Of a stretch of DNA of 64,000 nt, positions 18,851 to 26,050 are shown piece after piece. Each line of letters starts with the position of its first letter. Position 1 is the stretch's first letter. Source of the DNA: Candidatus Marithrix sp. GTDB lineage: Bacteria; Pseudomonadota; Gammaproteobacteria; Beggiatoales; Beggiatoaceae. The translations under genes and the position numbers were made by a program. The notes below the pieces were generated by a model. It was not told the origin of the DNA. It worked only from the letters and a program-made list of their open reading frames with translations, and searched no databases. The stretch is from assembly GCA_016744775.1 (NCBI GenBank), contig JADGDS010000002.1, forward strand, positions 124,001-188,000. The letters are read 5' to 3'.

Positions 18851-18966
18851 AAGCCCTCCTAGCCCCCTAGCCCCCCAGCCCCCTAAAGGGGGAGTTACAA
18901 CACCGTATTAGCAATGAACGGAACTCCCCCTTTAGGGGGCTGGGGGGCTAAGGGGCTAGGGGGGAT
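18851..18966. repeat. Large C/G-run inverted repeat between feoB and feoC
   Basis: The left arm (18851-18896) and right arm (18922-18966) are near-perfect complements built from AGCCCCC units and CCCCCTTTAGGGGG-like palindromes, around a 25-base loop. The arms of about 45 bp would fold into a very stable RNA hairpin. The GC content is far above its surroundings. It looks like a dispersed palindromic element that landed inside the feo operon. It could limit read-through into feoC. Confidence 0.85.
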
Positions 18967-18978
18967 TTAAAATAAATT

Positions 18979-19197
18979 ATGATATTAACAGAACTAAGAA
19001 CTTATTTAAAATTAAATAAAAGAATGCCTTTGATAGACATTGCGAATCATTTTGATGTCACACCAGACGCTGTCAAAGGTATGTTAGACCATTGGATACG
19101 TAAAGCTAAAGTACGCCGTATCGAAGGTACTACTTGTAGTAAGGGTTGCTGTAAAGCTGATCCTGCACATTTAACAATTTATGAATGGATTGATTAA
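18979..19197 (+). CDS. feoC: FeoC-like winged-helix protein with Cys cluster
   Basis: A 72-residue protein. The N-terminal half is a winged helix (LTELRTYLKLNKRMPLIDIANHF). The C-terminal part carries C53, C57 and C58 in TCSKGCCKAD, the kind of Cys group that binds Fe-S in FeoC. FeoC proteins modulate FeoB stability or feo transcription. It is separated from feoB by the large hairpin. The following porin gene begins after its stop on the same strand. Confidence 0.85.
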   Translation: MILTELRTYLKLNKRMPLIDIANHFDVTPDAVKGMLDHWIRKAKVRRIEGTTCSKGCCKADPAHLTIYEWID

Positions 19198-19219
19198 CAC
19201 ATTTTTTTTGGGAATAGGA

Positions 19220-20212
19220 ATGAGAATAATTATTATTTGCTTTATTATTTTTAGTAGTAACACCTTACAGGCTCATGACATAAAAAATGAAAAAGTGCAT
19301 TTTAGTGGTCTTGCTCAAATAGAAGCTCGTTATAATAAGGATTTTGATGAATTTAATACTAGTGATTTTGCAGTTGATGAACTTAGCTTTGCCTTAGAAG
19401 CTAAAGCACATAAATGGGTTACTGGCATGATCAGCTTTTTGTATGAGCAAGATGTAACGCCTTTAGAAATTGATGAAGCAATGATCACTATCGGTCAACA
19501 AGCACCAGTTTATCTTACGATAGGACAAATGTATGTACCATTTGCTAATCTTGAATCACATATGGTCTCTGATCCACTAACTTTAGCATTAGGTGAAATC
19601 AGAGGACAAGCCTTTTTATTGGGTGCTAAAGCCGGAGGCTTTTATAGCCGTTTTTATGCTTTTAATGATAGAGATCAAAAGGATGCTGAGAATTTAATTA
19701 ATCATCATGGGATAAATCTTGGTTTTACTAAAGAAGCTGAAATATATAGTTTTGATATAGGTATGAGTTATATTAATGATATTTCACATGCTTATGGTCT
19801 AGGATTCGTCAATGAGGATCATGTAGGTGGTTTAGCGGCTTATTTCATCCTAAATGCTGGTTCTGTAAATTTTATTGCTGAATATGTGACAACTTTGAAT
19901 GAATTTAATCCTGCTTACCTTGAATTTAATGGTGTTGGTGCTGAGCCTAAAGCTTGGAATGCAGAACTTGGTTATACATTACCAATTGCTGGAAAAGAAA
20001 CTACATTTGCTGTTGGTTATCAAGGGCTTGAGGAAGCAGGAATGGGATTGGAATTACCAGAAAGACGCTATTTAGCAACCGCATCAGTAGGAATATTTGA
20101 TAATACTAAACTATCTTTAGAATATGCTTTTAGTCAAGATTATGATGTGGCTGATGGTGGAACTGGTAAAAATGCCCATAGTGCAATTTTGCAATTAGCT
20201 GTTGCATTTTAG
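19220..20212 (+). CDS. LbtU-like outer membrane siderophore/iron porin
   Basis: From ATG 19220 a clean signal peptide (RIIIICFIIFSSNTLQA) leads into a beta-barrel of about 330 residues ending in Phe. The start at 19181 would lie within the feoC coding end and has no signal peptide. IDEAMITIGQQAPVYLTIGQ and PFANLESHMVSDPLTLALGE resemble the LbtU family. LbtU itself imports legiobactin in Legionella without TonB. Its position behind feoABC supports a role in iron entry. The ligand is unknown, and the name is from similarity recalled, not searched. Confidence 0.7.
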   Translation: MRIIIICFIIFSSNTLQAHDIKNEKVHFSGLAQIEARYNKDFDEFNTSDFAVDELSFALEAKAHKWVTGMISFLYEQDVTPLEIDEAMITIGQQAPVYLTIGQMYVPFANLESHMVSDPLTLALGEIRGQAFLLGAKAGGFYSRFYAFNDRDQKDAENLINHHGINLGFTKEAEIYSFDIGMSYINDISHAYGLGFVNEDHVGGLAAYFILNAGSVNFIAEYVTTLNEFNPAYLEFNGVGAEPKAWNAELGYTLPIAGKETTFAVGYQGLEEAGMGLELPERRYLATASVGIFDNTKLSLEYAFSQDYDVADGGTGKNAHSAILQLAVAF

Positions 20213-20245
20213 CTATTGACTTTATATATTTTGCTAAAAAATTAT

Positions 20246-20263
20246 GGTCGGTTATCACCGACC
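20246..20263. repeat. Short palindrome GGTCGGT/ACCGACC
   Basis: Seven-base perfect arms with a four-base loop, followed by CTACAAG. It lies between the convergent LbtU-like and SlyD-like genes. It lacks a T-run on the plus strand, so it is more like a dispersed palindromic repeat than a classical terminator, though it may terminate either gene. Confidence 0.6.
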
Positions 20264-20286
20264 CTACAAGAACCTACTAACAGCAT

Positions 20287-20793
20287 CTAATTCTTTTTAA
20301 GAATTTCTTCAATATCTGGCCCTGTATCGGGCTTACCACCACTTTCTATTTCTTCATCTGTCGCATCACGTACTTGCAATATTTCAAGCTTGAAAATAAC
20401 TTTTCTACCACTAAGCGGGTTATTACCATCCACTGTAACGGTTTTATCATCAACACGTGTCACGATGAAGTTTTTGGCCTCACCTTTTTCATTTTCCATG
20501 GTGATGGTTGTACCTACTTCACGATATTCTTCAGGAACATTTTCAATATGATCGGTAAACACAAGTGACTCATCTCTAGAGCCATAGAGATCATTACAGT
20601 CAATTGGTACCTCTATCACTTCACCAGCAGCATGACCTTCCAACACACTACTTATTTCAGGTGACAATATATCATTTCCACCATGAACATAGGGTATGGG
20701 GTACTCAATAGTAATGAGTGGCTCGCCTGTTTTTTGATCAACAACCTGATATTTCAGTTCGACGAACTTATTTTCTGCAATAACGTCTTTCAT
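20287..20793 (-). CDS. FKBP-type peptidyl-prolyl isomerase, SlyD-like
   Basis: A 168-residue SlyD-like PPIase. It begins with FVELKYQVVDQKTGEPL, and the inserted chaperone flap carries GSRDESLVFTDHIENVPEEY. The second FKBP half follows, with TVDGNNPLSGRKVIFKLEI. Unlike E. coli SlyD it has no His/Cys-rich metal-binding tail; the C-terminus is acidic. No signal peptide, so cytoplasmic. It starts 8 bp after the stop of the 116-residue gene downstream of aprA, so it may be co-transcribed with it and help fold abundant sulfur enzymes. Confidence 0.85.
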   Translation of the reverse strand: MKDVIAENKFVELKYQVVDQKTGEPLITIEYPIPYVHGGNDILSPEISSVLEGHAAGEVIEVPIDCNDLYGSRDESLVFTDHIENVPEEYREVGTTITMENEKGEAKNFIVTRVDDKTVTVDGNNPLSGRKVIFKLEILQVRDATDEEIESGGKPDTGPDIEEILKKN

Positions 20794-20801
20794 AATGACT
20801 C

Positions 20802-21152
20802 TTAGAAAAGTGATACACCAAAAATTTTCATTTCATCATCTTCCATACCTAGAACCATTCTTCCAAGCCATTCACCTTCTCTCTTCTTATGACGTTGTTT
20901 AAACAGCACAGTAACATGTTCACCACGTCTAATCGTACCGATTACTTCATATTCATTAGATATATTTCGTGCCAAATCGCTACGTGCAAACTGCTTACCA
21001 ATTTCCATTTCATTGGCACCATCACGTAAAGAGCGAGAAAAATTCTTGATAAACATTAGGTAGTTTCTGTTGTTAGAATATTTAATTAAGTGTTCCCACC
21101 AAGGTTTAGCAATTTCATATAATTCTTCGTCAGTTTTTTCAGTAATGTCCAT
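20802..21152 (-). CDS. Hypothetical protein, 116 residues, between aprA and slyD-like gene
   Basis: A soluble, charged protein without signal peptide or membrane span. The N-terminus (DEELYEIAKPWWEHLIKYSNNRNYLMFIKNF) is helical and aromatic. The second half is predicted beta-rich (YEVIGTIRRGEHVTVLFKQRH). The arrangement resembles a small NTF2-like alpha+beta fold, but I do not recognise the family. It lies downstream of the apr terminator and upstream of the SlyD-like gene on the same strand. A link to adenylylsulfate reductase is suggested only by position. Confidence 0.65.
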   Translation of the reverse strand: MDITEKTDEELYEIAKPWWEHLIKYSNNRNYLMFIKNFSRSLRDGANEMEIGKQFARSDLARNISNEYEVIGTIRRGEHVTVLFKQRHKKREGEWLGRMVLGMEDDEMKIFGVSLF

Positions 21153-21210
21153 AGCGTTTTACTTTTTTTCAAGCCATTTATTAAATCAATAATATTATAA
21201 AGTATAGATA

Positions 21211-21242
21211 AAAAAGGCCAATAATTTTTTATTGGCCTTTTT
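21211..21242 (-). terminator. Terminator of the apr operon
   Basis: Fourteen-base complementary arms (AAAAAGGCCAATAA and TTATTGGCCTTTTT) around a four-base loop, flanked by A- and T-runs so it works in either direction. It lies 58 bp after the aprA stop and 59 bp before the start of the next minus-strand gene. That isolates aprMBA from the genes downstream. Confidence 0.85.
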
Positions 21243-21299
21243 TATACTATTTAATGATTACAATCACAGTCGTATAGACTGTGAATTAGAAGAAATGAC

Positions 21300-23186
21300 T
21301 TATGCCGCTTCTTCTTTGTCCTCATCTTCAGTAAGATGGTAAAGTGGAGCTTTTTCCATTGTGTACTCACCAGTCTTAGGATCACGATGAGAAACTGTTA
21401 ATACATGCCAGTTCTGATCATCAAGCTTCATGAAGTCACCACGGTAGTAGTAACCCGGCCAACGAGTTTCTTCACGGAACAATGTGTGCTGTATTACTGA
21501 CTCAGAAGTCAAAATACGGTGTCTAAGTTCCCATGCACGAAGTAGCTCATGGACGTTTTCAGCTGCGATACCATCTTCCCAATCTTCAACAAGAAGACCA
21601 AGCTTTTTAAGACCGATTTTAAGAAGGTTACCGTTAGTCATATAGCTAACTGTTACACCACCACAGTACTCGTCCATCAGTTTTTGCAAACGATCAAGAC
21701 CTTGTCTTGGGTTAATGTAATGAGGATTCACTGAACCCGCAGTAATTGCATTACGGTAAACATTGTAGGTTTCCATTGGCTTGTAGATCTGCTCTTTACG
21801 CTTATCGATCTGCTCATCAGAAACTTTGATGCCGTCTGCTTTACCGTCATTGACGTATTCAACAGCGGCTTTTGCTGCTAAACGACCTTCTGTGAAAGAA
21901 CCAGAAGAGAACGCATGAGGTGTTCCACCAACTGCGTCACCACAACCAAATAGACCTTGTACTGAAGTCATACGGTTATAACCCCAGTAGTATTCTTTAG
22001 GGGAAACATCTTTAGGACCTGAACACCATGCACCACAACCTGTAGCGTGAGAACCCATTACATAAGGTTCTGATGTTGTTAATTCAGGGTTTTCATATTT
22101 AGGATCAACGTCTGTTGCAGCCCAAAGTACCGCCTGACCTACAGTCATACCCAAGAAGTTGTGCCATCCAATCTCTTCAAGATGTGGATCTTGGAACGCT
22201 TCTTTAGTTACCATGTAGATAGGACCACGACCAGCATTTACCTCATTAATGAATGCATGGTTACGCAAACAAGTTGGGATTGGCTTGTGTGAAAGATGCT
22301 GATTCTCTGTATCAAGATATTCCTTACCTACCATTTCAGATAATGCAGGGAACCACTTTGATTCATACTCTTCACCAGCAGCATTCTGTGTATAAGTCTT
22401 AAGGTGTAAGAAGTACGCACCAACTGGACCATAACCATCTTTGAAACGACAAAGAACGATTTTATTCTCCATCTGAGTCATTTTTGCACCCGCTTCGATC
22501 ATTAGACCGTAAGCAGAACCTGATGACCAAGGAGCATACCAAACACGTCCTGCACCTTCACCAACTGAACGTGGCTTATAGATGTTTGAAGCACCACCAG
22601 CACCAACAACAACAGTCTTTGATTTGAATACGTGGTAATTACCAGTACGCACGTTAAAACCAACTGCACCTGCAACACGGTTTTCCTTGTTGTCATCCAT
22701 TAGAAGATGAGTAACACAGATACGGTTAAATACTTTATCCGCTGCTTTCTTAGCAGCTTCAGCAACGATTGGTTTATAAGATTCACCGTGAATCATAATC
22801 TGCCAACGACCTTCACGCTGATAAGTACCAGTCTTTGGGTTTATCATCAATGGTAATCCCCACTCTTCAAACTGGTGAACAGCTGAATCTACGTGGCGAG
22901 CCATATCAAATAATAAATCTTCACGAACCATACCCATCAAATCCATACGTGCATAACGTACATGATCTTCAGGGTTGTTCTCACCGAAGCGAGTACCCAT
23001 GTAACAGTTGATTGCGTAAAGACCCTGTGCTACCGCACCAGAACGGTCAATGTTTGCTTTTTCAGCAATAACAATCTTCTTATCCTTACCCCAGTATCTA
23101 GCTTCGAAAGCAGCACCTGTACCACCTAGACCAGCACCAACAACCAAGACATCAATATTGTCTTCAACAATAGTATCGTAACCCAT
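21300..23186 (-). CDS. aprA: Adenylylsulfate (APS) reductase, alpha subunit
   Basis: FAD subunit of dissimilatory APS reductase. In sulfur oxidisers it runs in reverse, combining sulfite and AMP to APS. The product has 628 residues. The dinucleotide-binding loop VLVVGAGLGGTGAAFEARYW starts at 13. The family's HATGCGAWCSGPKDVSPKEYYW and GLFGCGDAVGGTPHAFSSGSF segments near the FAD/substrate site are intact. Its start overlaps the aprB stop by one base. Codons look less AT-rich at third positions than neighbours, as expected for a very highly expressed enzyme. Confidence 0.98.
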   Translation of the reverse strand: MGYDTIVEDNIDVLVVGAGLGGTGAAFEARYWGKDKKIVIAEKANIDRSGAVAQGLYAINCYMGTRFGENNPEDHVRYARMDLMGMVREDLLFDMARHVDSAVHQFEEWGLPLMINPKTGTYQREGRWQIMIHGESYKPIVAEAAKKAADKVFNRICVTHLLMDDNKENRVAGAVGFNVRTGNYHVFKSKTVVVGAGGASNIYKPRSVGEGAGRVWYAPWSSGSAYGLMIEAGAKMTQMENKIVLCRFKDGYGPVGAYFLHLKTYTQNAAGEEYESKWFPALSEMVGKEYLDTENQHLSHKPIPTCLRNHAFINEVNAGRGPIYMVTKEAFQDPHLEEIGWHNFLGMTVGQAVLWAATDVDPKYENPELTTSEPYVMGSHATGCGAWCSGPKDVSPKEYYWGYNRMTSVQGLFGCGDAVGGTPHAFSSGSFTEGRLAAKAAVEYVNDGKADGIKVSDEQIDKRKEQIYKPMETYNVYRNAITAGSVNPHYINPRQGLDRLQKLMDEYCGGVTVSYMTNGNLLKIGLKKLGLLVEDWEDGIAAENVHELLRAWELRHRILTSESVIQHTLFREETRWPGYYYRGDFMKLDDQNWHVLTVSHRDPKTGEYTMEKAPLYHLTEDEDKEEAA

Positions 23187-23668
23187 TAGTAGTACACTCC
23201 TTCCTTCATTTTAAGATCATTAGACTCCAGTGTGTGTAAACCACCTTCATCCAGACGAATATATTTTGGCTCATTGTAGAGCAGATGACTGTTACGCATT
23301 GAATCATCTGGCTGAGAAGCTTCTTTCATATTAGGGATAGCTGTACCCCAAGGCTTAGTTGTAATAGGAGCAAATAGCTCGAAGTCTTTTTTACCGTTAC
23401 GGAATTTGATTCTCCAGGCAATAATACCCTTCTCTTCATCACGATCTACACGTACAGAGTGACCTAATGGTGCGAAGTCGGCATAACCACGGACATCAAT
23501 CGCATGATGTGGACAAGCTTTTACGCAGGAGTAACATTCCCAACACATGTTAGGTTCAATGTTGTAAGCACGGCGAGTGGTTTTATCAATGTGCATGATG
23601 TCAGATGGACAAATATCGACGCAATGTCCACAACCATCACAACGTGTCATATATACAAAAGTTGGCAT
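23186..23668 (-). CDS. aprB: Adenylylsulfate reductase, beta subunit
   Basis: Iron-sulfur subunit of APS reductase, 160 residues. Cluster ligands are C10, C13, C16 and C20 in the first motif and C42, C45, C48 and C52 in the second, giving two [4Fe-4S] clusters that pass electrons between AprA's FAD and the membrane. The C-terminal tail (YIRLDEGGLHTLESNDL) is the AprA-wrapping arm typical of AprB. It lies between aprM and aprA and overlaps aprA by one base. Confidence 0.98.
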   Translation of the reverse strand: MPTFVYMTRCDGCGHCVDICPSDIMHIDKTTRRAYNIEPNMCWECYSCVKACPHHAIDVRGYADFAPLGHSVRVDRDEEKGIIAWRIKFRNGKKDFELFAPITTKPWGTAIPNMKEASQPDDSMRNSHLLYNEPKYIRLDEGGLHTLESNDLKMKEGVYY

Positions 23669-23711
23669 AGTATTTCTTTTTAATCTATAAATTTAGTTAA
23701 TTAAATTAATC

Positions 23712-24536
23712 TTAGTAATGGTTTGGCGCTTCACGCTTGATACCTAATCCCATATCTAATGGTGCGTCTTTCAATTCAACCAGAGAATCTCTAGTTTTAT
23801 CAGTAATTTTTGGTAAATTTTCTCTGGAACCATCTGCTTTAGTGACTCGCTTCTGGAAAGCAGCAGCTGGCTTGAAGAACATATGAGCAAATTTAGACCA
23901 TAAAACAGTACTAAATAGGAATGTGCTAGAACTAATGAATAAAACAAGAGCTAACATTGACCATCCTGTACCAATTGACTGTAATAAAGACCAGATCAAT
24001 GCAAAGGTTGAGGTTGCAAGAAGTGAGACAATAAACATATCTGCACGTACTAGGCGATACCAAGGATTACCTTCTGATGAAACGTCAACACGAATAAAAA
24101 ACCAGAACCAATATCCACCAATGCAAAGCATTAATGCGCCAACATGCCATAGTATTGGTAAAATAACTGGTGTAGCAATAGTGGCAGTTGGATAATTAAA
24201 AATCATAATTGCAGTAGTAACTACAAATGTAATAAAGCCATACATGGTAAACAAATGAGAAATTCTACGCTTAGGATTAGAAAATTCACCAGAAGTTAAA
24301 ACTTCCTTTGTAACAGTTTTAATTGCAAGCGATGCCTTTTCACCAGTGCCAACTTGGCGAGTTGCTATCTTTTTAGCGTTTTCTGAATTTTCAAAAAAAT
24401 ATTTGCTACTTTTTTTATGGTAAACATCTAATAATGTGCCTCCTACAACCAAAAGAAACATTGCAATTACATAGATCTGCATTGCAATGGGAGGTATGAG
24501 AGCCGAAAGCTCTATAAATGGATTGATAGTGATCAT
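23712..24536 (-). CDS. aprM: AprM, putative membrane anchor of APS reductase
   Basis: A 274-residue integral membrane protein with about five to six spans, encoded directly upstream of aprBA. The order aprM-aprB-aprA is that of Allochromatium vinosum and other sulfur oxidisers that use AprM as the proposed quinone-side partner of AprBA. I use ATG 24536 rather than the TTG one codon upstream; a GGAG site precedes it by 11 bp. Several His and Arg residues lie in or near spans, but I cannot assign haem ligands. A 19-bp palindrome lies about 100 bp upstream. Confidence 0.88.
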   Translation of the reverse strand: MITINPFIELSALIPPIAMQIYVIAMFLLVVGGTLLDVYHKKSSKYFFENSENAKKIATRQVGTGEKASLAIKTVTKEVLTSGEFSNPKRRISHLFTMYGFITFVVTTAIMIFNYPTATIATPVILPILWHVGALMLCIGGYWFWFFIRVDVSSEGNPWYRLVRADMFIVSLLATSTFALIWSLLQSIGTGWSMLALVLFISSSTFLFSTVLWSKFAHMFFKPAAAFQKRVTKADGSRENLPKITDKTRDSLVELKDAPLDMGLGIKREAPNHY

Positions 24537-24634
24537 CAAACGATATACTCCTTAAATAGTTATTTATGAAAACTGTCAATAGTGAATGATTAATATTTAT
24601 ATTACAAGCAAGCAATTTATTTATACTCATAAAA

Positions 24635-24653
24635 AATATTTCTGAGAAATATT
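24635..24653. promoter_or_regulatory. Perfect 9-1-9 palindrome upstream of aprMBA
   Basis: AATATTTCT-G-AGAAATATT is a perfect dyad centred about 108 bp upstream of the aprM start, in a region with no gene. Its length and symmetry suit a dimeric regulator. No T-run is appropriately placed to make it a terminator for any gene. It is a candidate operator for the apr operon; the regulator is unknown. Confidence 0.45.
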
Positions 24654-24853
24654 AACTTTTTGAATGTTGTGATCAATTTTATCATATTATATCATTTATA
24701 ATTTTCATTATTATTTCTTCTGCTTCATCCACTTATCAAAAAAATTAATGACAGGAATCATTCTGTTGGCTAAAAAGAACAGCAATTATCTTGACTATTA
24801 GTTATATATATGCTACTATACTAATATAAATAAAGCATAAAAGGATAATTAAC

Positions 24854-25186
24854 ATGGCGACATTACAACTCCAAGAAATAAATGAGAAAGTTATTCAACA
24901 TACGCCAGATGTGTGTGGAGGAAATACTAGTATCCATGTGTGGACATTAGTATCTTTTAGACCTGTCAGGTTTTAAAAACCTGACAGGTCTTGGGGCTTG
25001 TAACAAGGTTTAGTTTATTGACAGTGTACTAGCCTAACAATACGCTATGCACTATCGTATAATTTCAACCTTAGTACTTTCATCAACGCGATCAAATAAC
25101 CATGTGAAGCTACTTGAGCTATTTTAAATCAACATCATAAAAACGAAATTAATCAAGCAATAGCCGTTCAAAATGATGATAAATAG
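24854..25186 (+). pseudogene. Broken DUF433 antitoxin-like gene
   Basis: An ATG at 24854, with GGA upstream, opens a frame reading MATLQLQEINEKVIQHTPDV then CGGNTSI, the DUF433 N-terminus. It then skips to HVWTLVSF and stops at 24974-24976 inside a palindromic element. The DUF433 C-terminus reappears at 25118-25186 as AILNQHHKNEINQAIAVQNDDK followed by TAG, with an in-frame stop just before it. The 725-bp gap between aprM and rsmE is thus a gene remnant plus upstream AT-rich promoter sequence (24540-24853). No function is expected. Confidence 0.8.
24959..24991. repeat. Palindromic element AGACCTGTCAGGTTTT, 16-bp arms
   Basis: Two perfect 16-base inverted arms with a one-base centre. It sits within the decayed DUF433 gene and supplies its premature stop codon. 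This is the form of a dispersed, non-autonomous palindromic repeat. Insertion here probably caused, or followed, loss of the gene. Confidence 0.85.
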
Positions 25187-25268
25187 ACATGACTTTATAA
25201 AGTTACATAAAATAGTCACCAAACATGCAGGCATCATTGTATGTAGAGAAGACCATCAACTAAAATGA
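25173..25268 (+). pseudogene. C-terminal remnant of a DUF5615 PIN-like toxin gene
   Basis: The frame reads MMINRHDFIKLHKIVTKHAG then IIVCREDHQLK and stops at 25266-25268, overlapping the rsmE ATG. The pattern (N-R-x-D-F)...LH...HAGIIV is the C-terminal core of DUF5615 PIN-like toxins. The N-terminal half with the first catalytic Asp is absent. It directly follows the DUF433 remnant, so the pair was a DUF433-DUF5615 toxin-antitoxin module, now dead. Confidence 0.78.
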
Positions 25269-25990
25269 GAATTTCACGATTATATATAAATCAAAGCTTA
25301 ACAGCAGAATCAGAAATAGTTTTAGCCAAAGATGCTGCCCATTATCTTGCCAATGTATTACGATTACGTATCGGCGCGGAATTGGTATTATTTAATGGGC
25401 AAGCTGGAGAATATACAGCGCGTATAATAGTTGCTGATAAAAAATCAGTAAAATTAGAATTGCTTCAATATCATGATATTGAACGCGAATCAAGCCTAGA
25501 ATTAACCCTAGTTCAGGCTATTTCTCGCCCAGAACACATGAATTATACAATACAAAAAGCAGTGGAATTAGGAGTGACACGTATTGTGCCGCTAATCAGT
25601 AAACGTAGCCCGCCTATAGATAAAAATAAAATCCATAAACGCGAACTACAGTGGCAGAAAATTATTATCAGTGCTTGTGAACAATGCGGCAGAAATCGTT
25701 TGCCAATCTTAGAAGAAGTCCAAACTTTAACAACATATTTAGCTGATAAACAGCAATTAGAACATTGTATAGTTTTAGCCCCAGAAGCAAATCATAACGT
25801 CTCGAAATTAGAAATTGATAAAAAAATTACTGTGTTAATTGGAGCAGAAGGAGGTTTAACAAATGAAGAGATACAACAAGCTATGCAAGCAGGTTATTTA
25901 GATGTTGGTTTAGGATCACGCATACTTCGTACAGAAACTGCTGCTATAACTATGTTGGCTTTATGTCAGGGATTCTGGGGAGATTTATAA
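25265..25990 (+). CDS. rsmE: 16S rRNA m3U1498 methyltransferase
   Basis: SPOUT-class RNA methyltransferase, 241 residues, methylating U1498 of 16S rRNA. It has an N-terminal PUA-like domain (HYLANVLRLRIGAELVLFNG) and the family's QAISRPEHMNYTIQKAVELGV. The C-terminal knot motifs IGAEGGLTNEEI and GLGSRILRTETAA bind SAM. The ATG overlaps the stop of the toxin remnant upstream. Translation coupling to that dead gene is probably lost and its promoter is unclear. Confidence 0.95.
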   Translation: MRISRLYINQSLTAESEIVLAKDAAHYLANVLRLRIGAELVLFNGQAGEYTARIIVADKKSVKLELLQYHDIERESSLELTLVQAISRPEHMNYTIQKAVELGVTRIVPLISKRSPPIDKNKIHKRELQWQKIIISACEQCGRNRLPILEEVQTLTTYLADKQQLEHCIVLAPEANHNVSKLEIDKKITVLIGAEGGLTNEEIQQAMQAGYLDVGLGSRILRTETAAITMLALCQGFWGDL

Positions 25991-26006
25991 TGCTAATGCT
26001 TCACTA

Positions 26007-26022
26007 CCCCTTAATAAAGGGG
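26007..26022. repeat. CCCCTT/AAGGGG hairpin between rsmE and narK
   Basis: Six-base arms with a four-base loop between two convergent genes, followed by GAGTTAGCGAGGGGATTTC. The layout resembles fragments of C-run dispersed repeats such as the one at 18.9 kb. It may act as a weak bidirectional terminator. Confidence 0.45.
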
Positions 26023-26050
26023 AGTTAGCGAGGGGATTTCTTACTACTTA

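Noticed and set aside
20246..20263. Riboswitch or RNA element
   Set aside because: Only a single seven-base-pair hairpin between convergent genes; no aptamer-like secondary features.
21300..23668. Reading aprBA as evidence of sulfate reduction
   Set aside because: aprM beside aprBA in a gammaproteobacterial setting without qmo genes fits reverse function in sulfur oxidation.
24415..24630. Minus-strand frame upstream of aprM
   Set aside because: It runs into aprM in another frame and lacks a ribosome-binding site; the region is better explained as the apr leader.
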